Positions 7,529-12,250 of a stretch of 12,250 bases of DNA are shown one piece after another. Origin of the DNA: Polyangiaceae bacterium. GTDB lineage: Bacteria; Myxococcota_A; Polyangia; Polyangiales; Polyangiaceae. The stretch lies in the NCBI GenBank assembly GCA_025934595.1, contig JAICXU010000031.1, forward strand, positions 1 through 12,250, written 5' to 3'. A model generated the notes under the pieces. The model was not told the origin of the DNA and made no database searches. It worked only from the letters and a program-made list of their open reading frames with translations. Each line of letters begins with the position of its first letter. The first letter of the stretch is position 1. The position numbers and the translations under genes were made by a program.

Positions 7529-8358
7529 GCATCTCGGTCTCGGCGCTCGTCGACGACACGGCGCAGGCGATCCAGAAAAAAATTTCGTTCGCGCCACGCA
7601 TCGGTGTGGTGCTCGGAAGCGGCCTCGGCGCATTCGGCGACTCGATCGAAAATCTGCAAAAGGTCTCGTACGCGGAGCTGCCGCATTTGCCCGCGTCGAA
7701 GGTCGTCGGACACGCCGGAAATTTTTGTTTCGGCATGGTCGGCGGAGTCCCCGTCGCGTGCATGCAAGGTCGCGTGCATCTCTACGAAGGTCACTCGGTC
7801 GCATCGGTAGTCCACGGCGTGCGCACGATGGCGCGGCTCGGCGTGAGCGCGGTGCTCATCACGAACGCGGCCGGCGGTCTCGAGCCGTCGTGGTCGGCGG
7901 GCGATCTCATGCTCGTCGTCGATCATCTGAACCTCACGCACGTCTCACCGCTCACGGGACTGAACGAAGAAGCGATGGGTCCACGTTTTCCCGACATGAC
8001 GCACGCGTACGATCCCGGATTGCAGAGCGCGCTCCGCGACGTCGCCGCGAAAGAAAAAATCGAGATTCGCGAAGGCATCTATGCCGCGCTCCTCGGACCT
8101 TCGTACGAAACGCCCGCCGAGGTGCGCATGCTGCGCGGTCTCGGCGCGCACGCGGTCGGCATGAGCACCGTGCTCGAGACGATCGCGCTGCGCCACATGG
8201 GCGTGAAGGTCGGCGCGCTCTCGTGCATCACGAACCTCGCGGCCGGCATCTCGGGTGAGAAGCTCGATCACGCCGAGGTCGAGGCGACCGCGCGACGAAA
8301 GCGCGACGATCTGCTCAAGCTACTCCGCGGCTGGATCGTCGCAGCCGATGCCGCCTAG
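7525..8358 (+). CDS. Purine nucleoside phosphorylase, trimeric (PNP/MTAP) class
   Basis: Phosphorolyses purine (deoxy)ribonucleosides to the free base and (deoxy)ribose-1-phosphate in nucleoside salvage. 277 residues, as expected for the trimeric class. Phosphate and ribose contacts are visible: GSGLG at 31-35, GHAGN at 62-66, R83 and H85 in QGRVHLYEGH, and NAAGG at 114-118. The base site has E199 (GPSYETPAEV) and N237 (SCITNLAAG), equal to E201 and N243 of human PNP. This pattern predicts 6-oxopurines (inosine, guanosine) and argues against an adenine-specific methylthioadenosine phosphorylase. GSGLG near the N-terminus and MST at 213-215 fit. GTG 7525 overlaps the coaD stop by four bases and has AGGG about 8-9 bases upstream. 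cdd follows after 13 bases, making a nucleoside salvage pair. Symbols in use include punA, xapA and deoD; I do not choose one. Confidence 0.94.
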   Translation: MSISVSALVDDTAQAIQKKISFAPRIGVVLGSGLGAFGDSIENLQKVSYAELPHLPASKVVGHAGNFCFGMVGGVPVACMQGRVHLYEGHSVASVVHGVRTMARLGVSAVLITNAAGGLEPSWSAGDLMLVVDHLNLTHVSPLTGLNEEAMGPRFPDMTHAYDPGLQSALRDVAAKEKIEIREGIYAALLGPSYETPAEVRMLRGLGAHAVGMSTVLETIALRHMGVKVGALSCITNLAAGISGEKLDHAEVEATARRKRDDLLKLLRGWIVAADAA

Positions 8359-8371
8359 AAAGCGAGACCTC

Positions 8372-8794
8372 ATGAAACCGCGAAAATCCTCGGCGAAAAA
8401 CGATGCGATCCTCGATTACATCGTCGAGGCTGCGAAGCGCGCGCGCAAAAACGCATACGCTCCGTACTCGAGCTACAAAGTCGGCGCCGCGATCGCGACG
8501 AAGAGCGGCAACGTGTACGTCGGCTGCAATTTCGAAAACGCGTCGTATGGCGCGTGCATTTGCGCAGAGCGAAATGCGATCGGCCAGATGATCGCGGCGG
8601 GCGAAAAACAGCCCATCGCCTGTGCGGTCGTCACGGGCGGACGAAAGCCGGGCACGCCGTGCGGTATTTGTCGTCAGGTCATGATCGAGTTCACGAAAGA
8701 CATGCCGATCGTGCTCGTCGGCGAGCACAAAAGCGGAGAGACGCGTCGGACGACGACGCTCTCCGAGCTGATCCCCGACGCGTTCGAATTTTAG
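8372..8794 (+). CDS. cdd: Cytidine deaminase
   Basis: Converts cytidine and deoxycytidine to uridine and deoxyuridine in pyrimidine salvage. 140 residues, matching the small homotetrameric class. The zinc ligands are C64 (in CICAERNAI, with proton shuttle E66) and C97 and C100 (in PCGICRQ). The substrate motif NFENASYG is at 53-60, and the N-terminal APYSSYKVGAA is typical. The frame stays open upstream into the phosphorylase gene. I chose ATG 8372 because it is 13 bases after the phosphorylase stop, gives a normal N-terminus and has a weak AGCGAG about 5-6 bases before it. An alternative in-frame ATG at 8348 would add 8 residues (MPPRKRDL) and overlap the upstream gene by 11 bases. The stop TAG (8792-8794) interlocks with the TAA of the opposite-strand gene. 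Confidence 0.94.
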   Translation: MKPRKSSAKNDAILDYIVEAAKRARKNAYAPYSSYKVGAAIATKSGNVYVGCNFENASYGACICAERNAIGQMIAAGEKQPIACAVVTGGRKPGTPCGICRQVMIEFTKDMPIVLVGEHKSGETRRTTTLSELIPDAFEF

Positions 8795-9363
8795 GCCAGC
8801 GAGTCGCGCTCCGGCGCTTCTTCGACCTCGAGCATCGCGCGGTCTCTTCGAAGCGGCAGCTGGAGTGACGAGAGGATCGCAAGCGCGCCCGACCCGGCGA
8901 GGATCGGCAAAAACGGAAGCTTCGCCGCGAGAAGGGGCAGTCGCGCGACGAGCGCGGCATCGGCCAAAATCCAAAGCGCGCCGAAGAAGAGCATCGTCCA
9001 AAAAATCAGCGGGACGATCTTGTGGAGACGCTTCGTGAGCACCGCGAATGCGCCCGTCAGGAGCGAGCACGCGACCAAGAAGTACGCGACGCTCGTGATC
9101 GCCAGCCACGGTGACGGAATGAATCGCACGAGCGGTGAAGCGAGGACGCTCAGGAAGGCGTGCGAGCTATCGATGTAGTGCGCGCGATAATGAGGCAGGC
9201 TCATCAAATAGTCCGTGAGCGCGACCATCGCGCCGCCGCCGAGGAGCCCGGTCATCGCGCCCGCGACGAACGGTGAAATGCGGTCGTAGCGAACGACCTG
9301 TTTGGCGAGCGGAAAGGGAAGCGCCACCTCGGAGCTGCGGTCGGTAAGCGGTGCGGTGGACAT
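8791..9363 (-). CDS. Four-TM integral membrane protein of unknown function
   Basis: 190 residues on the minus strand, start at 9363 and stop TAA at 8793-8791. I do not recognise the family. Four hydrophobic stretches are visible at about 32-53, 85-110, 115-140 and 147-168. A Gly-rich first helix (GAMTGLLGGGAMVAL) and a loop with several His/Tyr (LPHYRAHYIDSSHAF, 56-70) lie between helices 1 and 2. The N-terminus (about 30 residues) and the acidic C-terminus (EVEEAPERDS) are polar and, with an even helix number, should lie on the same side, probably the cytoplasm. A hydrophobic pattern this regular in one frame and the tail-to-tail fit with cdd make a real gene likely, although long shadow frames are common in this GC-rich DNA. 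The ribosome site is weak (AAAAGA just upstream of ATG). It is divergent from the HzsA-related gene. Confidence 0.75.
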   Translation of the reverse strand: MSTAPLTDRSSEVALPFPLAKQVVRYDRISPFVAGAMTGLLGGGAMVALTDYLMSLPHYRAHYIDSSHAFLSVLASPLVRFIPSPWLAITSVAYFLVACSLLTGAFAVLTKRLHKIVPLIFWTMLFFGALWILADAALVARLPLLAAKLPFLPILAGSGALAILSSLQLPLRRDRAMLEVEEAPERDSLA

Positions 9364-9433
9364 GGTCTTTTAAGAGTGACCACCTGTGGGATAGACCGCC
9401 ATGGAGGAGCTGGCCCTTTTTTCGAAACGGCGG

Positions 9434-9528
9434 GGTCCATCCCCCCCGCGCGCGCGGGCCGCTTCCCCCCCAAATGGGTGCGGAGAACGCATAAAACGCT
9501 TTGAAATAAGGCATTTCGCGAATGGACC
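9434..9528. repeat. Spaced inverted repeat in the divergent intergenic region
   Basis: GGTCCAT at 9434-9440 is the exact reverse complement of ATGGACC at 9522-9528. The match extends outward to about 11 bases per arm (CGGCGG before the left arm, GCCGCG after the right arm) if two extra G in the left arm are allowed. The arms are about 80 bases apart, and the right arm covers the start of the short upstream ORF. It could be a paired operator or a large RNA fold, or chance in GC-rich DNA. Confidence 0.4.
9445..9458. repeat. Perfect 14-base GC palindrome
   Basis: CCCGCGCGCGCGGG is fully self-complementary and lies between long C runs (C7 at 9441-9447 and C7 at 9465-9471). It has no T tract, so it is not a typical intrinsic terminator. 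It could be a protein-binding site or a strong local structure in the intergenic DNA. Confidence 0.5.
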
Positions 9529-9584
9529 GCCGCGTGCTTGGTAGCCCTTGCCCGGGAAAGTCCCGGCTGGGAGGCACGTTATGA
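9522..9584 (+). CDS. Candidate 20-codon leader ORF (uORF) of the HzsA-related gene
   Basis: ATG 9522 opens a frame that ends at TGA 9582-9584 and encodes a 20-residue peptide (MDRRVLGSPC then PGKSRLGGTL). TAAGG at 9507-9511, 10 bases before the ATG, could serve as a ribosome site. The stop overlaps the start of the large downstream gene as ATGA. A ribosome translating this ORF would melt the stem-loop at 9532-9579 and release the buried Shine-Dalgarno, giving translational coupling. The peptide has no recognised family and no run of one amino acid that would suggest attenuation by a specific tRNA. Short ORFs arise by chance, so this rests on its exact fit to the hairpin and the start. Confidence 0.35.
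   Translation: MDRRVLGSPCPGKSRLGGTL
9532..9579 (+). promoter_or_regulatory. 5' leader stem-loop that sequesters the Shine-Dalgarno of the HzsA-related gene
   Basis: Three stacked stems can be drawn. The outer stem pairs 9532-9539 with 9572-9579 (eight consecutive pairs, including two G-U). The middle stem pairs CCC 9545-9547 with GGG 9569-9571. The apical hairpin pairs CCGGGA 9552-9557 with TCCCGG 9561-9566. The ribosome site GGGAGG (9569-9574) is entirely inside the paired strands, one to seven bases from the ATG side of the hairpin. This is the layout of a translational switch (riboswitch, thermosensor or leader-peptide control). It does not match the riboswitch consensus sequences I know, such as the GEMM cyclic-di-GMP class. 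Confidence 0.5.
9569..9574 (+). promoter_or_regulatory. Shine-Dalgarno deciding the start of the HzsA-related gene
   Basis: GGGAGG lies 6 bases before ATG 9581. It fixes the start there rather than at the in-frame TTG at 9548, which would add 11 residues before the signal peptide. Confidence 0.85.
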
Positions 9585-11893
9585 ATCGCGACCTGACACG
9601 CAAGCCCCGCACTGCTCTCGCCTTGTGCCTCGCCCCCGCCTTGATGGTGGCGGCGCCCGCGGTGCTCGTCACCGGTTGCGGTAGCTCGAGCAGCAACGAG
9701 AGCACCGACATCGGGGTCTCCTCGATCATCTTCACGAGTCGCCAGAACACGACGGTCGACCCGCAGACGGGCGCGGTTTCGATCGACGTGTCAGGAGGCA
9801 ACGGGCAGGTCATCGACTACCAGCGCTACGTGCCGGGCGGTAGCCTCGACATTCTCTCGCCGCCGCGTCCCGATGGAACGGTGACGAACCTCACGTCGGC
9901 GTTCCCGCAAGCGGACTTCAACGGCGTCGACGTCTCGTTCGATGCGTCGCAGGCCGTCTTCTCGATGAAGAAGGATCCGAACGACCACTACCACATCTAT
10001 ACGGTGCAACTGACGGGCGACCACGCGATCCATCAGAAGACCGCGGGCGACCAAGACGACATCAACCCGATCTACATCGCGGGCGGTCGCATCGTGTTCG
10101 CGACGAACGAGATGTACACGGAGATGGGAACACGCGCCGACGAGTACGAGCACGGCCGCGTGGTGTCGCAGCTCGCGACGATCTCGGTGAATGGCGGTGA
10201 CGCGGATCGTCGTCTCTTCGCGCAGAACCTCTCGCACACGGTCGCGCCGTTCCTTCGCTCGGACGGCAAGCTCGGTTACTCGCGTTGGGAGCACCTCGGG
10301 CCCGTCAACGACGTGAAGATCATGGCCGCGAACCCGGACGGCACGAACATGATCGCGGTCGCGGGCCAGCACTCGAAGCCCGTCAACTCGCTCATCAACG
10401 TGCGCGAGTATTCGCCGAACCAGATGGTCGCGATCGGCACGACGCGCGACCGCACGATTCACTCGGGCACGCTCCTCCTCGTCGACGCGCGCAATCACAA
10501 CGATCCGGTCTGTCTCGATCCGAACGCGGATTACACGGGTCACAACTGCCTCGACGAAGAGCACGCGACCTACAACATTCTTTCGAAAGACGTTCCGACG
10601 GGCTCGGATCCTTCGCCGGTCGGTCGTTATCGTGAGCCCTCCGCATTGCCGGACGGTCGCATTCTCGTGTCGTGGGCGGACGGTCCGGTCAACGACTTGA
10701 ACGAGCAATCACTCACGCCGCCCGATTACGGCATCTACGTCTTCGATCCGAACACGCAGACGAATCAACTCATCTACAACAACCGTCAGATGTGGGACTT
10801 GAACGCGATGGCGATCGCGCCCCACAAAGAGCCGCCCGTCATCGGCGACTTGCAGCACACGGTCGATGCCACGCAACCGGTTCGTCTCGGCTCGTTCAAC
10901 ATTCACCAAACGAGCTTGCAAGAGAACGTCGACGGCGCCGAGTTCACGGGCACGCCGCTCTCGCAAGCGTTGCAAGGCGCAGTCGCAGTTCGCGTCGTCG
11001 AAGGCTTCTCGAGCGAAGCGGCGAAGGGCGTGACGATGTTCGGTCTCACGATGCACGAAGGTGCGGCCGTCCTCGGCGAAGCTCCGGTCTACGCGGACGG
11101 CAGCTGGCTCGCGAACGTACCGGCCTACATTCCGATGCACCTCCAGCCGGTCGACAAATACGATCTCTCGATTCGCTCGCAAGGTCTCTGGATTCAGGGC
11201 GAGCCGGGAGAGAATCGTCGCTGCGTCGGTTGCCACGAGTCGCGCACGGGCGACGGCACGCCGGCGTTCGGTCAGAACCCCACCGCCGCCGAGCAGCAAG
11301 GCGCGCAAGCGTTCACCGAGCAGATCTCGGATCGCCTCGAGGTGCCGTGGGACAAGAACGATCTCGGCAAAGCATTCGTGCAGCAAGTCTTCGACGCGAA
11401 GTGCACGAGCTGCCATGACGGCGGAGCGAACGATCCGTTCGCAGGCAAGCAGTACACGGTCACGCGCACCGATCCCGTCACCGGTCAGCAGACGACGTAC
11501 ACGATCCCTTACTTGAAGCTCACGAGCGATCCGGTGACGGTCTATTACGATCGCAAAGTGCACACGTGGCCGGTCTCGTACGTGTCGCTCTTCTATCCGG
11601 CGGCGATGCAGATGGACATGGGCACGGAGAAAGTCACGGGCGACGTTCCTCCGATGTGGATGGTGCCGGCGAACGCACGCGGCTCGGCGTTGATTCAGAA
11701 GATCAACGTGCGCGCGGCGGACGGTACGACGGCGTGGCCGGCGACGCTGCACGACGAGGACAAGGGCCAGCCGCTCACCGCGGATGAACGCAAGATGCTC
11801 ATCCTCGCCGCGGATCTCGGCGGACAGTTTTACGCCCGCCAGAACACGGAATTCCAATCGAACGTCAACGACCCCGTCTCGGGTGCGAAGTGA
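9581..11893 (+). CDS. HzsA-related lipoprotein: beta-propeller N-terminal part plus C-terminal di-heme cytochrome c part
   Basis: 770 residues. The signal peptide ends in a lipobox LVTGC with C33 as the lipidated residue, followed by GSSSSNES, so it should be an envelope lipoprotein, probably outer membrane. Residues about 40-480 look like a TolB/PD40-type beta-propeller as in the hydrazine synthase alpha subunit family: DVSFDASQAVFSM, YHIYTVQLTGD, DINPIYIAGGRIVFATNE, and GYSRWEHLG near 231-239. Two c-type heme sites follow: C548-V-G-C551-H552 and C608-T-S-C611-H612. The protein ends with PLTADERKMLILAADLGGQF, like the closing helix of cytochrome-type domains. Propeller plus two CxxCH sites is the layout of proteins annotated HzsA-related, common outside anammox bacteria and of unknown function. 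It is not expected to make hydrazine: there is no Tyr four residues after H552, where anammox HzsA has the heme ligand, as I recall. A HEAT-like protein gene follows. Confidence 0.85.
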   Translation: MNRDLTRKPRTALALCLAPALMVAAPAVLVTGCGSSSSNESTDIGVSSIIFTSRQNTTVDPQTGAVSIDVSGGNGQVIDYQRYVPGGSLDILSPPRPDGTVTNLTSAFPQADFNGVDVSFDASQAVFSMKKDPNDHYHIYTVQLTGDHAIHQKTAGDQDDINPIYIAGGRIVFATNEMYTEMGTRADEYEHGRVVSQLATISVNGGDADRRLFAQNLSHTVAPFLRSDGKLGYSRWEHLGPVNDVKIMAANPDGTNMIAVAGQHSKPVNSLINVREYSPNQMVAIGTTRDRTIHSGTLLLVDARNHNDPVCLDPNADYTGHNCLDEEHATYNILSKDVPTGSDPSPVGRYREPSALPDGRILVSWADGPVNDLNEQSLTPPDYGIYVFDPNTQTNQLIYNNRQMWDLNAMAIAPHKEPPVIGDLQHTVDATQPVRLGSFNIHQTSLQENVDGAEFTGTPLSQALQGAVAVRVVEGFSSEAAKGVTMFGLTMHEGAAVLGEAPVYADGSWLANVPAYIPMHLQPVDKYDLSIRSQGLWIQGEPGENRRCVGCHESRTGDGTPAFGQNPTAAEQQGAQAFTEQISDRLEVPWDKNDLGKAFVQQVFDAKCTSCHDGGANDPFAGKQYTVTRTDPVTGQQTTYTIPYLKLTSDPVTVYYDRKVHTWPVSYVSLFYPAAMQMDMGTEKVTGDVPPMWMVPANARGSALIQKINVRAADGTTAWPATLHDEDKGQPLTADERKMLILAADLGGQFYARQNTEFQSNVNDPVSGAK

Positions 11894-11897
11894 GCAA

Positions 11898-11904
11898 GGG
11901 AGAG
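11898..11904 (+). promoter_or_regulatory. Shine-Dalgarno of the HEAT-like protein gene
   Basis: GGGAGAG lies 6 bases before ATG 11911 in the 17-base gap after the HzsA-related gene. It supports this start and independent but co-transcribed expression. Confidence 0.7.
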
Positions 11905-11910
11905 AAAGCC

Positions 11911-12250
11911 ATGCGCCGAATCAACTTGGGAGCCTGCATTCTCGGAACCTTCGTCGCTTGCGCGGCGGTCATGAACAGCGGAGACGCGAAAAGCGATTCC
12001 CCCGCGCCCGGCGCGGGCGGGGGAGTGGCCGCCGTCTACGGAAGCAACATTCCGCCGGACCAGATCGAGTTCTTGTCGAGCGGTGATCGCATCATCGCGT
12101 CGACGTCGTCCGGGTCGCCGTCTCTCATATGGGAGACGCTCGAGCACGGTGAGCGCGTCGAATGCATCTCGTGCATTCCCGCCGTCGCGCCTCTTCTCTA
12201 CGACGCCGATCCGCACACGCGCGAAATCGCAGCGTGGTGGTTGCGACGCC
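11911..12250 (+). CDS. Secreted protein beginning a HEAT-like repeat region, 3' part outside the window
   Basis: The frame is open from ATG 11911 to the window end (113 codons, no stop). The N-terminus has a basic MRR, a hydrophobic stretch (about 5-20) and then polar residues, so an export signal is likely. The sequence around C17 (TFVAC) is only a poor lipobox, so lipidation is uncertain. A Gly/Pro/Ala-rich linker (about 30-40) follows. Residues about 71-113 (IWETLEHGERVECISC, then PAVAPLLYDADPHTREIAAW) look like the first helical pair of a HEAT/PBS-lyase-type repeat array, which usually acts as a protein-binding scaffold. C85 and C88 form a CxxC that is not followed by His, so it is not a standard heme site; a disulfide or metal site is possible. 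It lies 17 bases after the HzsA-related gene with its own ribosome site, so the two proteins probably work together in the envelope. Confidence 0.75.
   Translation, partial: MRRINLGACILGTFVACAAVMNSGDAKSDSPAPGAGGGVAAVYGSNIPPDQIEFLSSGDRIIASTSSGSPSLIWETLEHGERVECISCIPAVAPLLYDADPHTREIAAWWLRR

Noticed and set aside
8255..8371. Upstream extension of cdd
   Set aside because: The added residues are a Ser/Arg-rich shadow of the phosphorylase C-terminus; the family begins near ATG 8372.
9501..9529. TTGAAA at 9501-9506 as a -35 box
   Set aside because: No acceptable -10 hexamer at 16-18 bases downstream (GGACCG region), so no promoter is called.
9538..9551. TTGG...TTGC resembling a sigma-54 promoter
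   Set aside because: Only 8 bases separate GG and GC instead of 10, and it lies inside the hairpin about 30 bases from the start codon.
9164..9577. Small minus-strand frames reaching into the intergenic region
   Set aside because: They read through C/G runs and the palindrome with no motif; the 190-residue membrane protein frame explains this strand better.
9791..11857. Two long minus-strand frames opposite the HzsA-related gene
   Set aside because: Low-complexity Arg/Val/Asp-rich translations with no motif, fully inside a gene with clear heme sites and signal peptide.
12163..12174. CISC in the last gene as a heme site
   Set aside because: The CxxC is followed by Ile, not His, so it is not a c-type heme motif.

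Overview
The window is GC-rich, gene-dense bacterial chromosome. There is no sign of phage, insertion sequence, CRISPR array or RNA gene. The mix of genes suggests a deltaproteobacterial, Myxococcota-like (possibly Polyangia) genome. It contains housekeeping genes, fatty-acid-type CoA enzymes, two lipoproteins, and a cytochrome-like protein related to the hydrazine synthase alpha subunit. That placement is inferred from gene content and style, not from a phylogenetic marker.

Region 1 (1-8794, + strand) is a run of ten co-directional genes with gaps of 40 bases or less, several overlapping by 4 bases. In order they are: the 3' end of ruvA; an M20 metallo-dipeptidase; a two-TM protein with a RING/zinc-ribbon-like cysteine cluster and an acidic tail; a 3-hydroxyacyl-CoA dehydrogenase; a thiolase; a DEDDh (DnaQ-type) exonuclease with a WYL-like C-terminus; a lipoprotein with TPR-like helices and two degenerate aspartic-protease-like lobes; coaD; a trimeric-type purine nucleoside phosphorylase; and cdd. 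Functional pairs are visible: dehydrogenase with thiolase (beta-oxidation chemistry), and phosphorylase with cytidine deaminase (nucleoside salvage). The whole run looks like one or a few transcription units, but it does not form one obvious pathway.

Region 2 (8791-9363, - strand) is a four-TM protein of unknown function. Its stop codon overlaps the cdd stop codon tail to tail (TTAG).

Region 3 (9364-9580) is the only sizeable intergenic space and separates divergent genes. It holds a GC palindrome, a spaced inverted repeat and, directly before the next gene, a long stem-loop that buries the Shine-Dalgarno sequence. A 20-codon upstream ORF runs through this stem-loop and ends in an ATGA overlap with the next start. 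This looks like a translational control leader and is the most interesting non-coding signal here.

Region 4 (9581-12250, + strand) holds an HzsA-related di-heme lipoprotein and, 17 bases downstream, a secreted protein that begins a HEAT-like repeat region and is cut by the window edge. The pair looks like an envelope redox module of unknown substrate. Lysine codon choice in the HzsA-related gene (mostly AAG) differs from the thiolase in region 1 (mostly AAA).
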